A stretch of DNA of 64,000 nt from Kalmusia sp. IMI 367209 (lineage: Eukaryota; Ascomycota; Dothideomycetes; Pleosporales; Didymosphaeriaceae): the NCBI GenBank assembly GCA_027946365.1, contig JAPEUQ010000001.1:62001-126000 (forward strand). Reading direction: 5' to 3'. The stretch's first letter is position 1. Every line of letters starts with the position of its first letter. This document shows positions 12,207 through 23,254 of the stretch, piece after piece. The position numbers and the translations under genes are program-made. Under the pieces are notes generated by a model. That model was given only the letters and a program-made list of their open reading frames with translations. It made no database searches and had not been told where the DNA came from.

Positions 12207-12238
12207 CAGGTCAACCGGACCTGGCTTTTACCTTGGCC
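12207..12238 (+). repeat. Left terminal inverted repeat
   Basis: 32 bp beginning CAGGTCAACCGGACCTGG and ending CTTTTACCTTGGCC. It pairs with 17661-17692 on the other strand. Similarity may extend a few bases outward (GAGGCCG against GTGGCGA) and inward (GACCT against AATCT). Confidence 0.85.
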
Positions 12239-12379
12239 GACCTGACTATACTAGAAAAGGTAAGAAGTGGAGCCGCCAAGCGACTAGACTTAATAGTCAA
12301 GTCAGGTCAGTTAGTTAAATAGCTAATAAAGTACTTATACCCTATTACCTAATAAAATATTAATAAAATTTAAATTTAT

Positions 12380-15300
12380 AGAAAGCTACTTCTAAACACG
12401 TTTAAAACACGTAGATATAAGTATAAGTCAACCCCTAGTAGTCTTTAACCCCTTTCTAATCTTTTAATTAATTAAGGATAATAATTTTAGCTCCTATATT
12501 AAGCTAGAGCCTAAGGAAGAACCTAGGCATAATATTAAGGAGGTTAGTAAGACTAGAATATGTTTAAAGCGCGTTTATAACTTATTCTAAGAAAAAGAAC
12601 CAGTAGTATTTACTATTAGTAATAGTTATATACTACTACTCACTATATAGGATATAGAATATACGTTAGTTATTCTAGTATATCTAAAGGATATACTAAA
12701 TAACTACGTCTACGTTATTCGAATACTAAGTAATGATAATAGTTAAATACTATTAAGAGAAGATATATTTAAGCTTACTACTAAGGTAAGGCTACTAGGC
12801 TACTAGAATATATCTATAATATGTTCCTAACATGTTTTAGTTTTAGTATTTAAAGTAGTACATCTATAAGCACCGTTATATAGTATCCCCATTTCTAGGT
12901 AGAATAGTAATAAGATCTAAGTATAATTATTCTAGGATTAATTACTATAAATACCTTTAGAATAAGTTACAAATATATTATTATAATAAGATAGATAATA
13001 CTTTATATAAAAAGCTAAGGGGCTCTAAGTAGTTAACTATAGGAAGAAAACTATAGAAAAGAAGAGGTTATTAGGTAAGAACACGTTTAAACTTATTCTA
13101 AACTTACTTATATTTATAGTATATATCTTAGTACTCTATAAAGATTTAGAGTAGGTATATATATAAATTAAAAAGATATATATACTCCTATACTCCGCCA
13201 ACGTTAATAATTAGTAGATATAGAATTAAATATATTTAGAATAGCCTTCTAACGTATTCTAGCCTATCATTAGTAAATATTAGTAGTATATTAGCTATAT
13301 AAACTAACACTAGTCTACTTAGTATACTAAGAGTCACCTTATATAGCTAGTATATCTAAAGGTTAATATTTAGTACCTATAGTACCTTTTTATTAATAGT
13401 CTCTAATTAAGAAGCTACTAAACAGTATTATAACGTAGTTAAGCCTAGAGTTTATAGGATAAAGAAATATAGTAAGATTACTAGAATACGTTTAGAACGG
13501 ATTCTAACCATAATATAGAAGTTAATTACCCTAAGGATAAAGTGTAATAATTAAGAGTAGTACTTATTTAGTAATTTAAAATATTCTAGTCTTAATTAAT
13601 ATTAAGGCTATTCCTTATATTATTCTAATCGCGTTTAGAATACATTCTTATATCCCTCCTCTACCTTATATACTAGAGAGTAGTAGCTCAGGCTATTAAG
13701 AATATCCTCTATCTAATACTAATGCCCGGCCTTATATAATATATATATAATATTAGAATATATTTAGAATAGGATTCTAATATATTCCAGCCTAATTCTA
13801 AACTCTCTATAACTAGTAGCCTACCTTATATTAAAAGGGTTTAGAAATATTAAGAACTTTAGTATTACTTTTGCTAACAAGGTTAAATTTCAAGACTAAT
13901 TAAATAAGAAAAGCTTATATGATTTCTATATAGAAGTAGACTTAAAGGTGTAATCTTTAATTAGAAGACTTATAATTAAATCCTAGAAACTATAAATAGA
14001 ATAGGTTCTAAATATATTTAGAATAGACTTATAAATAATACTAGGTGTATATCTATCATATTATTTTATTAGTATCTAGTAATATCATTATCTGTTTCTA
14101 TAACGAAGGGGCTAAGATTCTCTTAAAATAAAAAGACTTTTTAGATAGATATATTCTATAAACGTCTTTAATAACTATAATCTAAAGTCTTAATTATTAT
14201 ATTTCATTCTAAAGAGAAAAAGCGTACGTAAATATATTCTAAATATATTTAAGGGATATTCTAATATCTATAGTTCTTATACTTAGAAGGATTATAACAG
14301 ATACTAAAACGTGTAATATATATTAACTTATAATAAGTGCTTTCTTTAATAAATATTCTAAACATGTTTAAAGGCTAATCTAGTAGAAGTATATAAATAG
14401 TATAGGCTTTAAGGGTATTACTATTAATATAGACTAGATATAGGCTATAGGTATAATCATTTAAATATATTCTAAATATATTCTAATCATACTTTTAGGA
14501 TTCTACTAATATCTTTAATTATTTAACCCTTAAAGATAATACTAGACCTAGTATATAAGGTATATTATATAATTCTATCACATTCATTTTTAGCGTGGTG
14601 TAACAAAAAGCAACTATTAGAGATGAGTAAATATAGGACTTAGCGTAAGATCGTATAATAAGTCTTCTTAACACCTTAATATAGGTAGAGTATATATAGC
14701 TTATTAATTTATTTTATAAAGCCTCTATAATATATTCGGAACGTGTTTATAACAGTATACATAGGTATAGAAGAAAGGTAGAGCGTTTAAAATTAGGTAG
14801 AAGATAAAAGAAATACTATTACTTTATCTAGCCTTATATAGTATTATAGTAGCATCCCTCTATAAGATTAAAATATATTAGAGTCACATTCTAATACTGC
14901 TGAGTAAGCTAGTTAGAAGGGATACTAAACTAGATAAAGACTTACTCTCCTTACTATAATAATTACGTAAGACATCTATAAGCTTATTCTAAACGCGTTC
15001 TAAACATAATCTAGTTTAAAAAAATAAACCTATAAGATATAAAAGAGTTTAACGCTTATAATAAATATAGAATTTAATATATCTACTATATAGTATCTAT
15101 TATTAGTTAACGCTTCTTTGAAAACCGAGCAAGGAGATAAGTAAGTATAAATAAAAATTTAGTTATACTTAAGCTAAATATATTTAGAACGTAAATAAAA
15201 AAAGATTTATAATACTATAATTATTTCTAATAATAAGGATGAGTTGCTTCTACCTATAAGCTCATCTAGTTATAATACACAACCATAACATAGAAGAAGA

Positions 15301-17590
15301 GATAGCTTAAAGCCTAGAGGAGCCTTATAATCTTAATTAAGATTAATAGTATAATCTAGTGTTATTTCATTATCCCTAGTATAAAGATAAGTACTAGAAG
15401 TAGTTATAAATATATTCTAATTATATTCTTATAGTACAGATTAAATATCGCTTTAATAATAAACTCTACTCTCTAATTAAAAGATTGAAACTAAAAAGAT
15501 ATAACTTAATTTAAAGAGGTAGAGATTAGAAGTAGTAAAGATAAGGTTTAAGCTTAATAAAGAGATATATAAATTTAAATAAAGATAGGGTAAACATTAC
15601 TAGAACCTAATCTAAACGTATTCTAAACCTATTCTTACCTAGCGCAGAAAAATTTTTAGATATTATAAATAAACTTTCTATCTTCCTCCTTTTTATATCC
15701 TATAATCCAATCAAAATTTACTATAGGCTTAAAGTAACTTCTTAAAAACGTACATAATAAGATTTAATATTCTAAATGCGTTCTTATTAGATTCTAGGCT
15801 AATTACTAATGATATAGCGAGCTATTAGAACTATCTATTAGTTCTACTAAGTTCTCCACAAAAAGGATAATGAAGGGCGTTATATTATATACTAAAAAGA
15901 GTTCTTCTATTAAGTATACTTTACTAGAGATAATACCTATCTCTATAGTATAAGCTAGCTAAGTACATTTAGAACACGCTTTAATTATATTTATAGAGAA
16001 AGTTTATAGATAGGGTGCTCTAATTCACCATATTAAAAAGTACTACCCATAGTATAAACTATCTCCTATATAGATAGATAGATCTTCTCTTCTTTATAAA
16101 TATACTGTAAAGACATTCTACGAGAAGGTTATAAAGAGATATAAAAGAGAATATATTCTAAATATACTCTTAATATAATTATCTTCTATAAATCCTATAG
16201 TTATTACCTAATAAGGTCTCCCTACTTAAAGTAGTAGTATTAAGAATTAGGTTAACACTCAGATTTAAATGGAGTATAAAGCTTTCTTACCAGAAGAGGA
16301 TTTACTATCTATACCCCTTTATAAGGTAAGTAATCTAAAAAAGGACAGGAGAAAGGTTAGATAAGTAAATATATATATATAAACTTATCTATTATAGCTA
16401 ATATTTCTAGCCAAATTTAAACGAATACCAAAGATTACTAAGGATAAATAGTAAAAGATTCTATATAGATATTACTAGAGTTAGGGGGATGAAAGGTAGG
16501 CCACTAAAACATAATTAGAACGTGTTCCTAATACATTTACAGGATGTTTATTCCAGGAAAACTGTCTTTCTAGGTCCTATTTCAATTTTCAAAGTAGTAG
16601 ATCTCAGAAAATAGAATTACATATAGAATTACATAGTAGGTATATCAGAAATCTACAATTTCAGATTAAATATGTTAATATTAAGATAGTACTCCCCATT
16701 TGGCTTAATCCTATCAACCTCATTAATATCCCAATTAAATTGGCAATCTAGAATATATTTAAAATAAATAAATAATATGTTTTAAGAGTCTTATCTAAGG
16801 TATTCTTACCATAATGCTTCTTGTAAATTCTACAAGGAGCATGATGACCCATAGTATAAGTAATCTTACTTATCCCCTTAAAATTATACTATATATATTA
16901 GTGGAATATATTCTAAGCGTAATTAGATTATATTTAAATATACCTCCCTTAATTCCCTTTTATTAAGATATATAGATACTATCTTTAGGAGCTCTATAAT
17001 TTGACCCCGGGCATAATTAGCGCGAGTAGTAGTAGCCTTTTATTCTAGAGTAATTAAGTAATTATATTCTATTATAATTTCATAATAAAATGCTAAAATA
17101 TAATTAGAATATATTCTAAGTATATTTAAATACTTACTCTTTACCCGCTCTATATACTAGAGAGAAGGTCTATTCTTATTATCGCTACCAGCAACCTTAA
17201 CGCTATGTTTTTTCTTAATATAGATGACTAGAGTACCTCTTATCTAAATACGTTACTAGAAAAATTAGCTTTAAAAAGTAGAATTATCCCTTAAATATAC
17301 CTAATAGAGTATCCCCTTTCTAAATTCTTTCTATATTTTACCTCCCTAAATTATATAATTCTCTCATCATCTATAGTTTACTTAAACTCAGCTATGCCCT
17401 TAGGGAGGCCTAGAACTTTAAGGTAATAGTGGTATAGACCCTAGAATATATTTAGAGCATGGTTTAAGCGTATTTCAAGGGTGCCTAAGGTGTAAAATTT
17501 ACGAAATTCTAAAGGGAAGCCGTCATTCTAAAAGTAGGATTAGAGAGAGAGAAAGAGAGAGAGAAAACTCTAAATAGAATATATTCTAAA
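12380..17590. repeat. Dispersed palindromic motif, about 26 copies
   Basis: A motif near TAGAAYRYGTTTAGAA / TTCTAARCGYRTTCTA recurs through the island, often as two or three adjoining half-units. Examples: near 12390, 12555, 12815, 13090, 13230, 13490, 13625, 13760, 14005, 14240, 14360, 14465, 14730, 14990, 15175, 15410, 15610, 15775, 15965, 16155, 16515, 16755, 16910, 17100, 17445 and 17570. Spacing is about 110-360 bp. Less mutated copies contain GAACRCGTTC-type palindromes, such as ATTCTAAACGCGTTCTAAAC near 14986. Confidence 0.6.
17542..17564. repeat. GA-rich microsatellite
   Basis: Imperfect GA repeat inside the right part of the TA-rich island. Confidence 0.8.
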
Positions 17591-17660
17591 GTAGGGTTTC
17601 GCCCCTATTTACACGCTAACCTGTTGCGCTGGTAGAGCTGCTCTAGCTAATTTCTAGATT

Positions 17661-17692
17661 GGCTAAGGTAAAAGTTAGGTCTGGTTGACCTG
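17661..17692 (-). repeat. Right terminal inverted repeat
   Basis: Read on the minus strand it begins CAGGTCAACCAGACCTAA and ends CTTTTACCTTAGCC. It differs from the left copy at positions 11, 17, 18 and 29, always A here for G there, i.e. C-to-T on the plus strand. Confidence 0.85.
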
Positions 17693-18284
17693 TCGCCACG
17701 TTAAAGACTGATGGATAATTAAGTGATTTGAAAGGGTATTAAGACCGAGTGAAATTCGCGGTCGCAGAACTCAAATCAGCGAAAAGACTGAAAAGACCGA
17801 CGCTAGCATCCGTAAATCGCCGAGCCAGCAGGGGAGACAAGTTACCAAGGAGCATTTACATCAGTGGAGCTCATCTTAACCCTCCCATGTGGCCAGTGGT
17901 CAATGAGTAGACTACGTGCGAAGTCTTGCTATCAATCTAGGTACCCCGATGAAGAAAAACGTTCAGGTACAAACCCATCTAGTTCCAGGAGGTAAGAGTC
18001 ACTTGATCTAAAAAAGGCAGCAATTGTATTCGAGGTTCCTTGGCAACCTTTCTTCTCTAGCGCATCAACTAAAATGGGCGCCTCATATTTTCCGCTTTTT
18101 GAAAGTGAATAGGCAGTCGCCCGGATTCGGCATGGCCGTCACATGAACCCGCGTGGCGGCGCGCTTCGCGTGCCTGATGTGTTTGGCCCGTGCACGATTG
18201 CCTGAACTTCGCCTCATGTCATCCATCACCATCGACGCGCGCAAACTCTCTTTCAACTCAAACTCTCGCTACTTCGCATTCAGA
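17693..18284. other. KU80 upstream region
   Basis: About 590 bp of normal base composition between the transposon remnant and the KU80 start. It should hold the KU80 promoter and leader. No other gene seen. Confidence 0.5.
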
Positions 18285-20774
18285 ATGGCAGGCAAGGAAG
18301 CAACCGTGTATATCGTGGATCTAGGTGCCTCAATGGGCGAAAAGCGGTATGACAGAGAGCAGACAGACTTGGGTTGGGCCATGGAGTATATTTGGGACAA
18401 GATTACCACTACTGTGGGTACTGCGTGTGAAAATGGTTGGCTCAACACAGTGAATTAATCAGACACAGGTCGCTACGGGTAGGAAAACAGCATTAATGAG
18501 TGTCATCGGATTTAGGACGGATGGTAAGTGCCAAGACAAGAACCGCAATGGACGTTTGCTGATATGTTTGGCGAACAGACACCAATCTTGCAGGCGTAGT
18601 GGACGAGGATGAAGGCTACGAGAATATCACTGTGTTTTCTGAGTTGAAACAGTAGGTGAAGTCACGTGCACGAGGGTGTGTATCACTGATTGGTTAGGTG
18701 GCTACTTCCAGATATTCGGAGCTTACAAAAGAAGCTTAAACCAAGCTCAACGAGTGACGGAGACCGTATGTCACTCTTGGACCCTGGAAATCGGTAGCTA
18801 ATCGTGCCAGTAATATCCGCGCTAGCAGTTGCGGTTCAACAAATTGATGGTGCAACGACGGGAAAGAATGGCAACCCGCTCAAATTTGATCGCCGGATCA
18901 TCATCGTTACCGACGGGAGAGGATACATGGATACTAGTGACTTGGATGCCATCACAAATAAGCTCAAAAGCTACGAGCCACCAGTTGAGGTGGTTCTGCT
19001 GTGAGTGCAATGGTCTGAATCGAAATGACTACTAATTCCTGCAGTGGTGTCGATTTCGATGATCCAGACAGCGGGTACAAAGAAGAAGAAAAAGATTCTC
19101 ACAAGGTACTCATTTCCCGAAATTATATTCACCCGCGCTAATGTTATACAGGAGGAGAATGAGACTACACTCAAAGAGTTCGTCGACAATTGCGACGGCA
19201 ACTTTGGGACGCTTGCAGAAGCCGTTGAGCAACTAGTGATCCCACGTATCAAGGAAACACGCGCTACTCCTAGTTATAGGGGTACGCTCACCTTAGGAGA
19301 TAACGAGAACTTCGAATCAACGATCACTATTGATGTCGAGCGGTATCCGTGCACGATGGTCGCCAAACCGCCTACGGCAAGTTCATTCGTTGTTCGAACC
19401 GATTTGGGAGGTGTAGGCCCCAGTGCACAGTCCTCTGGAACTGTAGTTGGAGATGACTATTCAATGGATGGTCAGCTCTCTGCTGTTCGAAATCAGCGCG
19501 TGTACCAGGTCGATAACCCCGATGAGCCTGGTCAGAAGATGAATGTCGAGCCGGACGATCTTGAACGAGGGTACGAGTACGGGCGCACTGCAGTGCATAT
19601 CAGCGAGTCGGATGCGAATGTAGTCAAGATCGAAACAAGACAATCTCTGCAACTCCTTGGGTTCATTCCAAGCGAAAAGTTCGAGCGTTTTCTCCCGATG
19701 TCACGCACGAACTTCATCGTACCCCAAAAGACAAATGCGCAGGCCCAGCTCGCACTGTCATCACTCATACACGCTCTCTACGAGGCCGAAAGCTATGCAG
19801 TTGCGCGATTGGTGACCAAGGAAGACAAGCCGCCACTCTTGATCGTCCTAGTCCCGCACATCACACCAACCTATGAGGCTTTGGTCGAAGCCGAACTACC
19901 CTTTGAAGAAGACATGCGCCGCTACAAGTTCCCTCCGCTAGATAAGAAACTCACCATCTCTGGTAAGACCATCACAGAGCATAAGGACCTCCCCAATCCG
20001 GAGCTCATGCAGGCAATGAGCGACTACGTAGACGCTATGGACCTATCCGAATTCGACAAAGACGACGAGGGCGTGCCAACAGAATACGCAAAGATCGAAG
20101 ACACATACTCACCCCTCCTCCATAGGGTAAACCAGATCATTCGCTGGCGAGCAACCCACTCAGACCCCACACTGCCGCTCCCCGACCCTCCACAGATCCT
20201 CACACGCTTCTCCGCACCGCCGTCCGACCTCCTCCAGCAGACAGAAGATCAACTCGCAGGGCTCAAAAAAGCCGCTGATGTCAAGAAAGTCCCGGCCAAG
20301 ACCAAGGGTCGTGGTAAGCGCTCACGCGCCGACCGCGACAAGCCACTCTCAGGCCTGGACATCGACGCCCTCCTCGGCAACCCCAAGCGTGTTAAGATCG
20401 ACTTTACCAACCTCGTCCCCTCATTCAAGCAAGCTCTCGGAGTCGCCGAGGACCTTGACACCATCCAAGAAGCTGCCGACGGGATGGCGGCACAGATTCG
20501 CACTCTCATCAAGGGCTCAGTAGGCGATAGTGCGTACGGGCGTGCACTTGAGGCAATGCGTGTTATGCGGGATGAGCTGGTGGAGCTGGAAGAGCCGGAG
20601 ATGTGGAACTCGTTTGCGAGGGAGTTGAAGGGCGAGTTACTGGGTGGCAAGCTGGGCGGGGACCGGAGGGAGATGTGGTGGAGGGTGAGAGGGAGCAAAT
20701 ATGGGTTGATTGATCGGAAGAAGTGCTTTGTGAGCGACGTCACCGAGGAGGAGGCTGCGGAGTTTTATAAGTGA
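18285..20774 (+). CDS. KU80: ATP-dependent DNA helicase II subunit Ku80
   Basis: Large subunit of the Ku70/Ku80 ring that binds DNA ends for non-homologous end joining and telomere protection; nuclear. Seven exons: 18285-18413, 18469-18523, 18579-18651, 18698-18765, 18811-19000, 19045-19105, 19152-20774, giving 732 residues with all phases matching. The vWA-like domain shows KEATVYIVDLGASMGE, VATGRKTALMSVIGFRTD, LKQWLLPDIRSLQKKLKP, RRIIIVTDGRGYMD and LLGVDFDDPDSGYKEEEKD. The central beta-barrel includes RTAVHISESDANVVKIET, LLGFIPSEKFERFLPMS and AQLALSSLIHALYEAESYAV. The C-terminal helical domain ends KKCFVSDVTEEEAAEFYK. One exon ends at a GTAGGT donor that itself contains an in-frame TAG, so the gene looks broken unless spliced. 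A complete, intact gene. Confidence 0.95.
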
Positions 20775-21069
20775 TGTAGTGGGATGAGAGGCAGAGGGGT
20801 GACAGGAGATAACCATGCATCTTAAGGCCAGGCATGCTATGAACCCTTTACAGCCATTTTATGTTTTCAACTACTTTCCATCGACGTGAAGGAGCTACCT
20901 AGAATAGCACAACGCTGTACTGTTGGTATATCGTGACATGCTTGAACTCGGGAGTGACCGACACTTGGAACGAGCTTATTGACAAAAGTGGCCAAACCGT
21001 AACGTCGTCGGAGGCTTAGCTTCCATGTGTCACGCAGCCTAGGAGGTTCGGTCCTTGTATGTGCAGTAA
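20775..21069. other. Short convergent intergenic
   Basis: 295 bp between the KU80 stop and the ankyrin gene stop; both 3' ends. Nothing else seen. Confidence 0.5.
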
Positions 21070-22337
21070 TCATTTGTTTTGAGCAGCCTGTGACTCCGCC
21101 GCCTTTGCCTCCGCCAATTCTGATTCAAGATAAGACCTAGCAACCTCATGCCCAGGCCATTCAGTCGTATCCGTATCTGCGCCACAGCTCAAAAGGTACT
21201 GTACCATCGCCCGATCCTGAGCTTTTGACGCTACAAAGAGGGCAGACCTTTTGTCTGTGGTCATCTTATTGATGTCTGCACCCGCATCGAGGACGGCGCG
21301 CACTTTGGAGACGTCCTTGGATTTCGTCGCAGCAATGAGCACTGATGTGTTGTGATAGGTTGTTTTCGCATCTATCCTGCCAGTCTTCAAATAATGTGCG
21401 ACGACATTGACGGTGCCATGCTGGCATATTATGTGGACTTCGCGCCGGACCAACGGTTTCTGGCCATTCGCTTTTGCTTTCAATATTACATCTATTGCAG
21501 GAATGTTGCCAATAGAGGCCGCGTGTATTAACAGTCTTTGTCTAAACTCTAGATGGAATTCCGGGTGTTGCTGGATACGCTCAAGGAGAAGCTCCAGAAC
21601 GTCGGGTTTATAAGCTTCTATGGCGATTTTCCCAGCAACTATCAAGCGCATGAGACCTTGAGGATAGAAAGCCATGAGTGCGTTGATGATGCACTCATCC
21701 CCTCTGTGAATTGCGATATGTAGGTTGTTGCCAAACACCCCGCTCAGAGTACTATCTTCGGACCGCAATAGTGGACCAACGATCTCATGAGCGCCAACAG
21801 CTATAGCTGCAGCGATCTTTTGGTCGACGGTCAGTGGTCCAGTCAAGGCTCTCTCGCTAAAGGATTGATCGTTCCATAAGAAGAATTGTAAGTTGTGGTT
21901 GCTAGCGAGCCCTTCACAAAGCTTTCTCGCACATTTCTGGCGCTGATCATGGCCGTCGATATTAAGTTCACAGATCAGGAACTCCAATAGCTCTTTCAGT
22001 CTGGCGATGATAGAAGGCCGAGCATCGAGAGGTGCATTGAGCCGGTTGTAGAGAAAGATACCCATGTTCCTCTTTACGAGCTTCCGGTCCCGAACTGGCT
22101 GGAGTACTTCCGTAGGCCGATGAGTAAAGATATCGTAGTGGATCTCAGTCGCGAAAATCGCTTCTCTATGTCAGAATGCGCGGGACCGCAAGCCATAGAA
22201 TAAGCCCGAGCGAGTTGCGACTCACGGCAGACCTCGCGCAGTTTCCATGCTTCTACGACACCGAAATCCGTGACCAGTTGATGGACAATTTGCTGGAAGA
22301 TCTCCAGAGGGAGGTCAAGGAGATGCCGAGGCATCAC
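21070..22337 (-). CDS. F-box-like / ankyrin-repeat protein (copy 1)
   Basis: Protein with an N-terminal F-box-like segment (LLDLPLEIFQQIVHQLV ... AWKLREVCQAIFATEIHYDIF) and ankyrin repeats, a plan common in filamentous ascomycetes; such proteins are presumed SCF substrate adaptors, but this one has no known target. Exons 22337-22226 and 22163-21070 give 401 residues. The intron (GTGAGT...ATAGAG) is fixed because only that acceptor keeps the frame. Ankyrin-like units include NNLHIAIHRGDECIINALM, TSVLIAATKSKDVSKVRAVL with DAGADIN, and SALFVASKAQDRAMVQYLL with SCGADTD. Tandem paralog of the broken gene at 23255-24879. Function unknown. Confidence 0.8.
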
Positions 22338-23254
22338 GGTCGAAGCACGAGGATCGATGGCGGCTACCGAAGCGTTAGCTCAGAACCTTTTGTACGTCGG
22401 ATTCCAAGCGGCCAGCCTCAAATTGGGCGCCGCAGAGTTTCTATTACTGTGTCTTATGTAATAGAAACAATTGCTGAGAGAAGGCGCTACTTTCAGCATA
22501 GATCCCATGGCAAGACCGCGACGTGGATTTTGGGACGCGGCCTGCAATATCGGGACGGGAACCTGTGAGCTCTTCGTAAGTCGAGTCGCTCCATTTAATA
22601 TGGTAAGAAGCATCAACATACTATAAATTCCAAGCTGGTCAATATACCGAGCACTCGGCAAGAAAGAAGCGGCAGGAAGAGACCCGTCCCCGAGATCTTG
22701 TTGTTTGACAGCAGCTCTCGTGCGGGTGAAAAGTGGTGTGTTTGATGAAGCTGACGGTGAGGTCATGGGGCAATTGTGCTGATTACGGTAGCGAGTTAAC
22801 CGCTTCAGTCGCGTGCGAAGCGATAATAAGGAACGATGAATAAACACCGAGATCACACGTTCATAGGATTCAACTACTTTCAGCTACTGCGATAAATGAG
22901 AGGAGCATGGCGGCCGTGTGATAAGTAGGAACGAATGAACTCAACAATTCTTATTGAGACAAGGAATTGCAAGCAATCTCCAACACCCCGCCCCCAAATA
23001 CTCTCAAAAGAAAAGAAGGTGAAAAGAACAAGGAATAAGATCCATATATTGTCAGAAGCTCGATGCATGCGCCATCGGTACATGAAATTGGGCTAACGAG
23101 AAGAGCAGTCGGTCTTCGCTGAAACCGATGCGGGATACAAGAAAGAAAATCCTGGAAGAAAGTCTCGATGCATCGTAGGATACCATCATAAAAAGCGAAA
23201 GTGAGTTTATGCGTAAGATGTAGGGTGAGGACGGCCAAGAAGTTGGACATGACA
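22338..23254. other. Intergenic between ankyrin paralogs
   Basis: About 0.9 kb. A frame at 22380-22856 (-) has no recognisable domain and lies in the expected promoter of copy 1. Nothing else supported. Confidence 0.45.

Larger units (their letters stand above)
12207..17692. mobile_element. RIP-degraded DNA transposon remnant (TIR-bounded TA-rich island)
   Basis: About 5.5 kb of extremely A/T- and TpA-rich DNA with no frame of 60 codons on either strand, sharply bounded by normal-composition DNA. The two ends match as inverted repeats over 32 bp (28/32 identical). All four mismatches are C-to-T on the plus strand of the right end, and several lie in CpA context, the site favoured by repeat-induced point mutation. 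This supports one ancient TIR element mutated by RIP rather than random AT-rich DNA. No target-site duplication is evident and no transposase can be read, so the superfamily is unassigned. A short palindromic motif recurs through the island. Confidence 0.8.

Noticed and set aside
12207..17692. Island as a centromere or CRISPR-like array
   Set aside because: TIR borders explain it as one element; the motif spacing is irregular and copies are palindromic and diverged, unlike CRISPR repeats.
18641..18662. KU80 premature TAG after LKQ
   Set aside because: The TAG lies inside a GTAGGT splice donor; splicing to 18698 gives LKQWLLPDIR with correct phase.
22380..22856. 158-codon minus-strand frame before ankyrin copy 1
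   Set aside because: No domain, occupies the promoter of copy 1, Ser/Arg-rich composition typical of chance frames.
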